A DNA stretch of 16,763 nucleotides from Pseudomonadota bacterium. GTDB taxonomy: Bacteria; Pseudomonadota; Alphaproteobacteria; Reyranellales; Reyranellaceae. Position 1 is the stretch's first letter. Every line of letters begins with the position of its first letter. The stretch spans positions 1 through 16,763 of the forward strand of contig JAEZHS010000657.1 in NCBI GenBank assembly GCA_023436825.1, given 5' to 3'. The position numbers were made by a program, and so were the translations under genes. The notes beneath the pieces were generated by a model. It was not told the DNA's origin, ran no database searches, and was given only the letters and a program-made list of their open reading frames with translations. Below are positions 7,399 through 14,058 of this stretch, in pieces.

Positions 7399-8005
7399 AT
7401 GCTGCTTGTCGGAGTGAACCGCTCGCCCTACACGCGGCGCGTCGCCATTACACTCAAGGCCTACGGCCTGCCCTTCGAGCAGCGTGACCTTTCGGGATTC
7501 GGCAATCGTGCCGACGTCCGCGCCGCGAACCCGCTGGGGCGGATTCCGGCCCTGGTGCTCGACAATGGTGAAACCCTTTTGGACAGCGCCGCCATCATCG
7601 ACCATCTCGACGAAATCGTCGGCCGCGAGCGGGCAATGACGCCACCCGGCGGGAGCCGACCGGCGCGCCGTGCTGCGCGTGGCGGCGCTGATGATGGGCG
7701 CCTGCGACAAGGGCCTGCACGCCGCCTACGAGCGCAATCACCATCCGCCGGAGAAGATGCACCAGCCGCGGATCGACGATTGCATGGTGCAGATGAAGCA
7801 TGCGCTGGCCGCCGTCGAGGCGATGGTCGCGCCGGGGCAGGATGATCTGATGCTGGGCCGGCTCACCCAGGCCGACGTTACGGCCTTCATCGCCGAGCGG
7901 TTGGCGCGAGGCCTCAAGGTCGACACGGCGACCGAGATGCCGCGCCTGCAGGCGCACTGCCGGAGGCTCCTGGACCAGGACGCCTTCCGCTCGACCGAAC
8001 CGTGA
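7399..8005 (+). pseudogene. Glutathione S-transferase, interrupted by a +1 frameshift
   Basis: A GST N-terminal thioredoxin-like domain starts at the ATG 7399, preceded by GGAGG. It shows NRSPYTRRVAITLKAYGLPF, the NPLGRIPALVLDNG loop carrying the cis-proline, and LLDSAAIIDHLDE, which binds the glutathione gamma-glutamyl part. After MTPPGG (residue 84, base about 7653) the frame runs into arginine-rich nonsense ending at 7845. The helical C-terminal domain continues in the next frame (ADRRAVLRVAALMMGACDKG onward) to the TGA at 8003-8005. Removing one G from the GGG at 7651-7653 restores a continuous protein of about 201 residues, a normal GST length. Either the gene is a recent pseudogene or this is a sequencing error in a G-run. 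GSTs conjugate glutathione to electrophiles in the cytoplasm; the subclass is not identified. Confidence 0.85.
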
Positions 8006-8009
8006 CGAG

Positions 8010-8696
8010 CTATGGCCGCTGCTTACCCGTGTTCCGGTAGAGATTGGCCAAACGCGCGATCAGGAAGGCGACGTACATCACGCCCAGCACCTGCTCGATG
8101 ATGATCAGGCTTCGCGCCATCCTCGAGACGGGCGTGATCTCGCCGAAACCGGTCGACGTCAGCACCGTGAAGGAGAAGTACATCATGGTCGGCCAGTCCA
8201 GGTGCTCGTCCGGCGCATGCACGGCAGCGGCATGGAAGGCGTGCGGCTGAAGCTGCTGCAGCCATCCGAACAGGCTTGCGAAGGTGAAGGCGATCAGGAC
8301 ATAAGCCGCGACTGCACCGAACACCTTGTCGGTGGTGATCGGGCGCCAATCCAGCACGTAGTAGAGCAATCCGGTCGTCACGCCGCCGAGGAAAGCTGCT
8401 GTGACGATCAGCGTCACCGGCCGCAGCCAATGCTCGCCGAGGCGGTCAACCGCGACGGCATTGACGGTGAACAACGCCAGCAGGCCGAGGACCAGCAGCG
8501 TCGCCCGCCCCGCCCTCAAGGCCCACATGGCGAGCATCAGGATGACGACCAGTCCGAGCGCCAGGAACACGGCGCCAAACGATTCAGCCACCAGGGGATT
8601 GACCAGAATGAACAGGCAGAGCGCCACCAGCAGCACGCCGCAACGGTTGCGCCGCATGTAGGCGATGCGGCGCTTCATTCGGAAATCGACAGGCAT
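8010..8696 (-). CDS. Six-TM-like potassium/ion channel protein
   Basis: The product is 228 residues. After a basic N-terminus (KRRIAYMRRNRCG) come about four membrane segments (roughly 19-36, 40-60, 65-82, 95-115), then a two-TM pore module of the Ion_trans_2 type (PF07885): an outer helix at about 125-146, a pore loop WPTMMYFSFTVLTSTGFGEI at 168-187 and an inner helix at about 193-218. The filter TSTGFGE stands where TTVGYGD is canonical. No cytoplasmic RCK or cyclic-nucleotide domain follows, so gating is unknown. ATG 8696 is preferred over the in-frame GTG at 8711 because GGAAG lies upstream and the GTG would overlap the preceding gene. It starts five bases after the VOC stop codon and is probably co-transcribed with it. 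Confidence 0.87.
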   Translation of the reverse strand: MPVDFRMKRRIAYMRRNRCGVLLVALCLFILVNPLVAESFGAVFLALGLVVILMLAMWALRAGRATLLVLGLLALFTVNAVAVDRLGEHWLRPVTLIVTAAFLGGVTTGLLYYVLDWRPITTDKVFGAVAAYVLIAFTFASLFGWLQQLQPHAFHAAAVHAPDEHLDWPTMMYFSFTVLTSTGFGEITPVSRMARSLIIIEQVLGVMYVAFLIARLANLYRNTGKQRP

Positions 8697-8701
8697 AGCG
8701 G

Positions 8702-9136
8702 CTACTTCCACTCCGCCAGTTCGACGGTGATGTCCTCCGGCCCCTCGAGGAACACCAGCCTGCGGTCGTGGAAGGTCATCGGGCGGTTGCGCAGGCGCAC
8801 ACCCGCCGCCATCACCTTGGCGATCAGGGCGTCAATGTCCGAGACGGAGAAGCAGATATGGTTGAAGCCGATGCGGTCGAGCCGGGCGATGTCGCCTTCC
8901 CGCTTCACCGGCGGATTGAGGAAGTGCAGGAGCTGCACCTCGAGCCGAGGGGCGGAGTCCTTCAGCACCAGGGTGATATGGCGGGCCTCGAGGTTGGCGA
9001 TGCCCATGTACTGGTCCATCACCGGACCCTTGATCACCACGTCCTTGTCGAGTTCGAAGCCCAGCAGGGTGAAGAAGCGGATGGCGGCGGCAGGATCGGT
9101 CACGGCCACGGTGACGTGGTCGAAGTGTCTTAGCAT
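8702..9136 (-). CDS. VOC-family (glyoxalase/bleomycin-resistance/dioxygenase fold) protein
   Basis: The 144-residue protein has two beta-alpha-beta-beta-beta modules of the vicinal oxygen chelate superfamily: FDHVTVAVTDPAAAIRFFT at 5-23 with the second half beginning NHICFSVSDIDALIAKVMAAG. Residues that would bind a divalent metal are at the family positions: H7, E67 (in LEVQLLHF), H93 and E139 (in DITVELAEW). This set resembles methylmalonyl-CoA epimerase and lactoylglutathione lyase more than the antibiotic-binding members, which lack metal ligands. The substrate is not known. The ATG has only a weak purine-rich upstream region (GGCGGG). It is divergent, over 50 bases, from the flavodoxin-fold oxidoreductase and lies upstream of the ion channel gene in the same direction. 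Confidence 0.88.
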   Translation of the reverse strand: MLRHFDHVTVAVTDPAAAIRFFTLLGFELDKDVVIKGPVMDQYMGIANLEARHITLVLKDSAPRLEVQLLHFLNPPVKREGDIARLDRIGFNHICFSVSDIDALIAKVMAAGVRLRNRPMTFHDRRLVFLEGPEDITVELAEWK

Positions 9137-9186
9137 CCCGCCATGTTAGCACCGGAACAGAGACGGCGGTCGTTCGTTGTTGGCGG

Positions 9187-9777
9187 ATGCAAATCCAGGT
9201 CGTGTGCTGCCATCCCCTGACCGACAGCTATGACCACGCGCTCTTCCGCGCCGTCATCGGCACCCTTGAGCAGAACGGCCATGGCGTCGTGGCGACGGAT
9301 CTCTATCGCGAGGGCTTCGCGCCGGCGATGACTGTCGAGGAACGCCGCACCTACATGGGCAACGACTACGACGCGAGCGCCGTCGCCCGCTACGTCGAGA
9401 TCCTGAAGCAGGTCGACGGCCTGGTCCTGTGCTTCCCGCACTGGTGGTTCGCCATGCCGGCCATGCTCAAGGGCTGGGTCGATCGCGTGTGGGGTCCCGG
9501 CATCGCGTTCACCTACGATCCCGACGACGGGCACCTCAGGCCCAGCCTGCGCAACATCAAGCTGTTCGGCGTGGTCACCAGCTACGGTTCGTCATGGTGG
9601 ATCGTGCGCGTCTTCGCCGGCGACGCCGGGCGCAAGGTGCTGATGCGGGGCATGAAGCCGTTGTGCGCCAAGGACGTGCAGTCCTTCTATCTCGCCCATT
9701 ACAGCATGGACGCGTCCACCCCCGCCTCGCGCGACGCCTTCCTGGAAAAGGTCCGGCGCCGCATCGGCCGCATCTGA
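9187..9777 (+). CDS. Flavodoxin-fold NAD(P)H oxidoreductase (quinone reductase/KefF-MdaB type)
   Basis: The product is 196 residues of the Flavodoxin_2 type. CCHPLTDSYDHALF at 7-20 is the FMN/FAD phosphate loop (HPxxxSFxHAL in relatives). DGLVLCFPHWWFAMPAMLKGWVDRVWGPG carries the flavin isoalloxazine contact and the conserved PxWWxxxPAxLKGWxDRV motif. SYGSSWW follows at the third flavin loop. Such enzymes reduce quinones or other electrophiles by two-electron transfer and, as KefF, can activate potassium efflux channels. The nearby channel gene (8010-8696) makes that link tempting, but that channel is not a KefC homologue. No strong ribosome binding site precedes the ATG. The gene stands alone on this strand. 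Confidence 0.88.
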   Translation: MQIQVVCCHPLTDSYDHALFRAVIGTLEQNGHGVVATDLYREGFAPAMTVEERRTYMGNDYDASAVARYVEILKQVDGLVLCFPHWWFAMPAMLKGWVDRVWGPGIAFTYDPDDGHLRPSLRNIKLFGVVTSYGSSWWIVRVFAGDAGRKVLMRGMKPLCAKDVQSFYLAHYSMDASTPASRDAFLEKVRRRIGRI

Positions 9778-9827
9778 GCAGCAACCAAGCGGCATGAATG
9801 GCGTTCCTGTCGCTGATGGAGGTCGCC

Positions 9828-9950
9828 ATGTGGCGTAAGTGTTTGATTTCACTAGGACTTTTAGGAGTGGTCGTGACCGCCTGCGATTCCCCGCTGGTCG
9901 CTGGGCGCGATCCCAGCGACTACGACGTGGTCGCGCTGATCGCGGGGTAA
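9828..9950 (+). CDS. Small (40-residue) predicted lipoprotein
   Basis: A short reading frame follows GGAGG at 9818-9822, five bases before the ATG. It encodes MWRKCLISLGLLGVVVTACD and ends PSDYDVVALIAG. A charged start, a hydrophobic core and a VTAC lipobox with C19 as the lipidated residue make it a convincing signal-peptidase-II substrate. The mature part is only about 22 residues, in the style of entericidin-like or other tiny alphaproteobacterial lipoproteins, though no family is recognised. An Asp at +2 after the cysteine would predict inner-membrane retention under the E. coli rule. It converges on the two-TM protein with 8 bases between stop codons. Confidence 0.68.
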   Translation: MWRKCLISLGLLGVVVTACDSPLVAGRDPSDYDVVALIAG

Positions 9951-9958
9951 AACTGCCG

Positions 9959-10261
9959 CTAGCGACCGAGCAGAAGCCCGACGGCCGCGCCAACGCCTAT
10001 CCCCAGCAATGTCAACGCAAAGAAGGCGCCGAGCCAGAGGAAGCCCCGCTTGAGATGGTGGCGTCCCTGGTCGGGGAGTTCGTGCCATCGCAGACCGCTG
10101 GAAAAGACGGCGGGTCTGCGGACATGGCCCGCCGCCTGGGCGCGATGCGTCGCCAGCCATGCATGCACCATGTGCCACAGGCCGCCGATCAGGGCGGCGA
10201 TTCCCAGGATCCAGAACGGCGCGAACAGCAGCCAGATTTCGATGTCGGTATTCACGATCAC
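9959..10261 (-). CDS. Small two-TM membrane protein, function unknown
   Basis: The product is about 100 residues with hydrophobic segments at about 9-33 (WLLFAPFWILGIAALIGGLW) and 73-97 (GFLWLGAFFALTLLGIGVGA). Between them lies a basic stretch with VRRPAVFSSGLRWHELPDQG. The start is unclear. The longest form uses GTG 10261, another GTG lies at 10255, and neither has a strong ribosome binding site. No known domain is recognised. The consistent hydrophobic pattern and the fit between the flanking lipoprotein genes argue that it is real. Confidence 0.6.
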   Translation of the reverse strand: MIVNTDIEIWLLFAPFWILGIAALIGGLWHMVHAWLATHRAQAAGHVRRPAVFSSGLRWHELPDQGRHHLKRGFLWLGAFFALTLLGIGVGAAVGLLLGR

Positions 10262-10333
10262 AGTTAGGCCACAGCACGAAGCCGCCGTCGATACGTAAAG
10301 CTACATGACAATATCCAAACGGGGTATCTTCAC

Positions 10334-10543
10334 ATGACGAAATACGTGGTCCTGGCCGCCATCCTCCTCGGCACCACGGCCTGCGGCGATACCTGGGGCC
10401 AGCGCGCCGTCACCGGCGGCGGCATCGGCGCCGGCTCGGGCGCGATCATCGGCGCCCTGACGCCGATCGGCCTCCTGCCCGGCGCCCTTGTCGGCACAGC
10501 GGTCGGCGCCGGCGTGGGCGCGGCGACGACTCCCCGCTACTGA
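10334..10543 (+). CDS. Small glycine-zipper lipoprotein
   Basis: The 69-residue product begins MTKYVVLAAILLGTTACGD, a short signal sequence with a TTAC lipobox and predicted lipidated C17. The mature part is almost wholly a glycine-zipper helix pair (GGGIGAGSGAIIGALTPIG, then PGALVGTAVGAGVGAAT), like OsmB- or SlyB-type envelope lipoproteins. These insert in or lie on the outer membrane and are often stress induced. Gly at +2 after the cysteine is compatible with outer-membrane sorting. The ribosome binding site is weak (a GGGG about ten bases upstream). It converges on the SDR gene with 16 bases between. Confidence 0.78.
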   Translation: MTKYVVLAAILLGTTACGDTWGQRAVTGGGIGAGSGAIIGALTPIGLLPGALVGTAVGAGVGAATTPRY

Positions 10544-10559
10544 TCATCTTCTCCCGACG

Positions 10560-11285
10560 TCACCACGTCTCTTTCCACGGCCTGAGATCCATCTCGAAGG
10601 TCCAGGCTGAGCGCTTCTGCCGGTGGATCTGCCAGTAGACCTCGGCGATGTCGTCCGGAGCCACGATGGCGTCGGGTCCGGCGTTGTAGCGCTCGGGAAA
10701 GTTGGCCTTGATCCATTCGGTATCAATGGCGCCGTCGATCACGACATGGGCGACGTGGATGTTCTGCGGCCCGAGCTCGCGCGCCATCGATTGCGCCAGC
10801 GCGCGCACGGCATGCTTGCCGCCTGCGAAGGCCGAAAAGCCGCGGCCGCCGCGCAGGCTGGCGGTGGCGCCCGTGAACAGCATGGTGCCCCGGCCGCGCG
10901 GCATCATCGCCTTGGCAGCCTCGCGCGCGGTCAGGAATCCCGCGAAGGCCGTCATCTCCCAGACCTTGCGGTAAACCCGAGCCGTCGTGTCTCGGATGTC
11001 GAAGCGCACGTTGCCGCCGATGTTGAAGACGAAGACTTCGATCTCGCCGATCTCGGTCTCGATCTCGCGGAACAGTTTCAACACCTGATCCTCGTCGCGG
11101 GCGTCCGAGCCGAAGGGATGGACCTTGCCACCCTCCTCGGTGATCTGAGCCACCAGGTGCTTCAGCTTATCGGCGCTGCGTCGCGTCACCACCGCGGTGT
11201 AGCCCTCGCGCGCAAAGCGACGGGCGATAGCACCGCCCGTCGCATCGCCCGCGCCGATCACGACACAGACCTTGTCTCTCGCCAT
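10560..11285 (-). CDS. SDR-family oxidoreductase with atypical active site
   Basis: The 241-residue Rossmann protein has the nucleotide loop GAGDATGGAIARRFA at 11-25, a basic RRS at 35-37 that hints at NADP(H), FNIGGN at 88-92 (NNAG position), and the segment FSAFAGGKHAVRALAQSMARELG. The family's YxxxK pair appears as F153-x3-K157, so the catalytic tyrosine is replaced by phenylalanine. The serine expected about 13 residues earlier falls at A140/T141 in TGATAS. I recall a group of bacterial SDRs with the same FAxxK and HVAHVVIDG pattern, so this may be a family trait and not damage. The ATG has GGAG eight bases upstream. It follows the fatty-acid-hydroxylase-family gene by 55 bases and is likely in the same operon under TetR control. 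Confidence 0.9.
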   Translation of the reverse strand: MARDKVCVVIGAGDATGGAIARRFAREGYTAVVTRRSADKLKHLVAQITEEGGKVHPFGSDARDEDQVLKLFREIETEIGEIEVFVFNIGGNVRFDIRDTTARVYRKVWEMTAFAGFLTAREAAKAMMPRGRGTMLFTGATASLRGGRGFSAFAGGKHAVRALAQSMARELGPQNIHVAHVVIDGAIDTEWIKANFPERYNAGPDAIVAPDDIAEVYWQIHRQKRSAWTFEMDLRPWKETW

Positions 11286-11340
11286 GGGCGGTCTCCTTCG
11301 CCGCCAATCTGTCGGCGGCCGGCAGACCGCTCAAGGGAGA

Positions 11341-12255
11341 TTACGTCATGACCGGCTGAGCCGTCCGAGTGGCGACCAGGCCGGCCTTGCGGCGGATGTC
11401 GGCCGTGGTCAGGCCTTCGCCGTCGGGCCGCCAGCCCGGCGGGCCAAACACGTACATCCAGGCCTCGGCCAGCGAGCGGGCGGAGCGCACGTCCTTGAAG
11501 AGGCCGACCCACGGCATGAAGTTCAGGACCAACGGATTGCGCGAAGAGACATCCGGCGTGACGGTGCCGTAGTCGCAGGGCACTTCCTTGCGCTCCGGGA
11601 TGTACGTTCCGAACAGGCGGTCGAACACGATCAGCACGCCGCCATAATTGGCGTCGAGATACTGCGGATTGCGGGCGTGATGCACGCGGTGGCTCGAGGG
11701 CGTGTTCAGCACGTACTCCACCCAGCCCAGCCGTGGTATCCAGTCGGCGTGCAGCCAGAACTGGTAGATCAGGTTCAGGAACAGCGCCGAGAGCACGACG
11801 GTCGGCGTGAAACCGAGCAGCACCAGCGGCGTGAAGAACAGCGCCGTCCCGGTGAAACGGCCGAACCAGCCGAGGCGATAGGCGGCGGCCAGGGCAAGCT
11901 GGTTGGGCGAGTGATGGACCTGATGCGACATCCAGAACCAGCGCACGGTGTGGCTGGTGCGGTGATACCAGTAATAGAAGAATTCCAGTCCGACGAAGAG
12001 CACGACGACCGACCACACGCTGTCGAGCGACAGCGTGAACAGCCGGTGATCGTAGGCCCAGGCCAGGTAGGGCGCGGCCAGCGCGTAGGGGATGAGGCCG
12101 AGCACGCGGCGACCGGCAAGGTCGCCGAGCGAGCAGGCCCAGGATTTCCAGTCATAGCCTTCGCGGCGGGTCCGCTGGAGCCACAACGCCTCGAGAATGC
12201 CGGCGCCGATCACGATCGGCAGGATGATCAGGTAGAGAGTGCCGATTTCTTCCAT
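11341..12255 (-). CDS. Sterol desaturase/fatty acid hydroxylase-family membrane di-iron enzyme
   Basis: The 304-residue membrane protein carries the histidine boxes of the FA_hydroxylase family (PF04116): H98RTSH102, H111QVHH115, H169 in FWLHADW, and H189RVHH193 followed by NYGG. These bind a di-iron centre that uses oxygen to hydroxylate or desaturate lipids. Hydrophobic segments lie near 6-24, 50-67, 80-97 and 136-165. The C-terminal tail after about residue 250 is soluble. Substrate is open: members act on sterols, fatty acids, alkylglycerols, carotenoids and hopanoids. The gene is divergent from a TetR regulator. Its promoter region contains a perfect 17-bp dyad 11-27 bases before the ATG, and it is followed by an SDR that could oxidise or reduce the product. 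Confidence 0.92.
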   Translation of the reverse strand: MEEIGTLYLIILPIVIGAGILEALWLQRTRREGYDWKSWACSLGDLAGRRVLGLIPYALAAPYLAWAYDHRLFTLSLDSVWSVVVLFVGLEFFYYWYHRTSHTVRWFWMSHQVHHSPNQLALAAAYRLGWFGRFTGTALFFTPLVLLGFTPTVVLSALFLNLIYQFWLHADWIPRLGWVEYVLNTPSSHRVHHARNPQYLDANYGGVLIVFDRLFGTYIPERKEVPCDYGTVTPDVSSRNPLVLNFMPWVGLFKDVRSARSLAEAWMYVFGPPGWRPDGEGLTTADIRRKAGLVATRTAQPVMT

Positions 12256-12265
12256 GTCGCTATAT

Positions 12266-12282
12266 TATGAGCTTTGCTCATA
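12266..12282. promoter_or_regulatory. Probable TetR operator (perfect 17-bp dyad)
   Basis: TATGAGC-TTT-GCTCATA is a perfect 7-bp inverted repeat with a 3-nt spacer in an AT-rich island between the divergent desaturase-family gene (ATG at 12255) and the TetR gene (ATG at 12317). Its size and symmetry fit a TetR dimer site. It lies in a stretch containing -10-like TATATT and TATTCT sequences, so bound repressor could block both promoters. Confidence 0.72.
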
Positions 12283-12316
12283 TTCTGTACTCGCTTTTGC
12301 CGAGAGCGCCGACGCC

Positions 12317-12943
12317 ATGACCGTCCACCGCCAAACTCCTGAAAGAAAAAGACGAATTCCGCGCCAGGCACGCGCCAACGAAACCGTGGCGCTGATCCTC
12401 GAGGCGGCGGCTCAGATTCTCGAAGCCAACGGAATCGAGGCTTTCACGACCAACACGGTGGCCGAGCGTGCCGGCGTCAGCATCGGCACGCTCTACCAGT
12501 ATTTCGCCGACAAGCAGGCGATCCTGTTCGCGCTCGGCCGACAGGAAGTACAGTCGACCCTGGCCGAGCTGCGGCGGCCCGAGGGCCACCAGACGCCGGA
12601 AGAGCGCGTACGTTACACGGTGCGGGCCATCATCAATGCCTTTCGCGGTCGCATGCGCGTGCGCAAGGCAGTGGTTCAGGCGATCCTGGCGCAGGGCACG
12701 GGCATAGAAGCAATGACGCCGGTCGCTGCCTTCATCGCGGACTATCCGAGGAGCCTGATACCCGCCCTGACCAACGAACAGGTGTTCGTCCTGTCGCGCG
12801 CCCTGCTCGGCACGATCCGCGCCGCCGTCCTGGAGGAGCAACCGTTCTTCCGCAGCCGCGCATTCGAGGACGAGCTGGTGCGCCTGGGCGCCTCCTATCT
12901 CTGCTCCGTGATCGCCTCAACGGCTGGCAGCACAAAGGGATAG
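12317..12943 (+). CDS. TetR-family transcriptional regulator
   Basis: The product is 208 residues. A basic tail (RKRRIPRQARANETV) precedes a classic TetR helix-turn-helix at about 25-70: ILEAAAQILEANGIEAFTTN, TVAERAGVSIGTLYQYFADK and the following helix start QAILFAL. The all-helical C-terminal part would bind ligand and dimerise. The frame is open upstream to 12239, but that form would read through the probable operator and into the opposite gene's start, so the ATG at 12317 is chosen. Only a weak GAGAGCG lies upstream. The arrangement (divergent, dyad between) predicts autoregulation and repression of the desaturase/SDR pair, with a lipid or xenobiotic as a possible inducer. Confidence 0.9.
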   Translation: MTVHRQTPERKRRIPRQARANETVALILEAAAQILEANGIEAFTTNTVAERAGVSIGTLYQYFADKQAILFALGRQEVQSTLAELRRPEGHQTPEERVRYTVRAIINAFRGRMRVRKAVVQAILAQGTGIEAMTPVAAFIADYPRSLIPALTNEQVFVLSRALLGTIRAAVLEEQPFFRSRAFEDELVRLGASYLCSVIASTAGSTKG

Positions 12944-13032
12944 AAGGCTGTGCCGTGAGGCCAGCAGGCGATTCCTGGTGCCTTTTTCGCTTGCCTCCTC
13001 TCCGCTACCTTCGGCGTGGGGGCCACTTCGTC

Positions 13033-14058
13033 ATGCAGCTGCAACGACCGTCACTGTCCGGGACGCCGCTTTCGTCCCGGCGTGCCGCAATTACCGCGAT
13101 CATCGCGTGCTTGCTGCCGCCGGCACCGCGAGCCTTTGCGCAATCGCCGCCTCGCGCCGCCACGCTCCCGGTCATCGGCTTTCTCGCGACGGCAATCCAG
13201 GCGTCGAGCCGCTACGATTCGATGCAGGATGCCTTTCGCGAGGGCCTCAAGAGCGAGGGCTACGCCGAGGGTGTCAACGTCACCTTCGAGACCATCGTCG
13301 AGCCGGACGTCGCGAAGTTGCGGGATACACTCGGCCGGCGGCCGCCGGATCTCCTCGTTGCCGGCGGCGCCTCGGCCATCGTCGCCAAGACGGTGGCGCC
13401 CAACGTTCCGTTGGTCTTCTCCGTCGCCTTCGACCCGGTCGAGGCAGGTCTCGTCACGAGCCTCAGTCGGCCCGGCGGCAATGCCACGGGGGTTACGACG
13501 CTTTCGGCCCAGGTGCTCGACGCCAAACGCCTGGAATACCTGCGCATGCTGTTCCCCGATACGCGGCCGATCGGCGTTCTGCGCAATCCCACGGGACCAG
13601 CCAGCACTGCCCGGCTCGCGGCGTTCCTGGAAGCTGCCCGAGCCATGGGCCAGCCGTTGGAGGTCGCCGACGCCAGCCGCGTCGACGAACTGGGCTCCGC
13701 AATCGCCAACCTCGCGGCCCGCGGCGCCGCTGCACTGCTCATCATGGCGGACCCCGATCTCATGGCCTTCCATCCCGAGCTCGCCCGGCTCGCGACCGCA
13801 AATCGCCTGCCTTCCATCTCCGGCTGGCAGAGCTTCGCGACCTCGGGCGGCCTCATGGCGTTCAACCCGGACAACCTCGATTCGGCGCGGGAGACGGGCG
13901 CCTATGCCGGCCGGATCCTGAAGGGCGCGAGGCCGGCGGAGCTTCCCGTGACCCAGCCGACGCGATTCAATCTTACCGTCAATGCCAGGGCCGCGCGGCA
14001 AATCGGGATTTCCCTTCCCGACCGGTTGCTGGCGCTGGCCAACGACGTCATCGAATGA
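13033..14058 (+). CDS. ABC_sub_bind-type periplasmic substrate-binding protein
   Basis: The product, about 341 residues from this ATG, belongs to the PF04392 (TrpX-like) family. A signal peptide is evident (basic SSRRAA, hydrophobic ITAIIACLLPP, cleavage near AFA-QS at residue 36). The mature protein starts LPVIGFLAT and has DAFREGLKSEGYAEGVNVTFE, PDLLVAGGASAIVAKTVAP, PLVFSVAFDPVEAGLVTSLS and the family mark RPGGNATGVTTLS. An in-frame GTG at 12955 would add 26 residues ahead of the signal peptide, so it is disfavoured, though AGAAGG precedes it. No ABC permease or ATPase is adjacent. Instead the stop overlaps the start of a sensor kinase (ATGA), suggesting the binding protein works as a periplasmic ligand partner in signalling. 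Confidence 0.88.
   Translation: MQLQRPSLSGTPLSSRRAAITAIIACLLPPAPRAFAQSPPRAATLPVIGFLATAIQASSRYDSMQDAFREGLKSEGYAEGVNVTFETIVEPDVAKLRDTLGRRPPDLLVAGGASAIVAKTVAPNVPLVFSVAFDPVEAGLVTSLSRPGGNATGVTTLSAQVLDAKRLEYLRMLFPDTRPIGVLRNPTGPASTARLAAFLEAARAMGQPLEVADASRVDELGSAIANLAARGAAALLIMADPDLMAFHPELARLATANRLPSISGWQSFATSGGLMAFNPDNLDSARETGAYAGRILKGARPAELPVTQPTRFNLTVNARAARQIGISLPDRLLALANDVIE

Noticed and set aside
7651..7653. Programmed ribosomal frameshift in the GST
   Set aside because: The site is only a GGG within CGGCGGGA, with no slippery heptamer or obvious stimulatory element, and GSTs are not known to use recoding. A mutation or sequencing error is simpler.
8202..9149. Plus-strand 315-residue frame opposite the channel and VOC genes
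   Set aside because: It is Gln/Arg-rich antisense shadow; the opposite strand has clean channel and VOC motifs.
8010..9777. KefC/KefF-type glutathione-gated potassium efflux system formed by the channel and flavodoxin-fold protein
   Set aside because: The channel is a short Ion_trans_2 protein without the KefC exchanger or RCK domains, and the two genes are not in one operon.
12239..12316. Longer TetR N-terminus
   Set aside because: It would place coding sequence over the dyad operator and the divergent gene's start; the added residues do not resemble TetR N-termini.
12978..14054. Open frame running 1077 bases upstream of the kinase start, giving a 1133-residue protein
   Set aside because: It overlaps the well-supported binding-protein gene in another frame and its translation is Arg/Gly/Pro-rich without domains. 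The kinase begins at the coupled ATG 14055.
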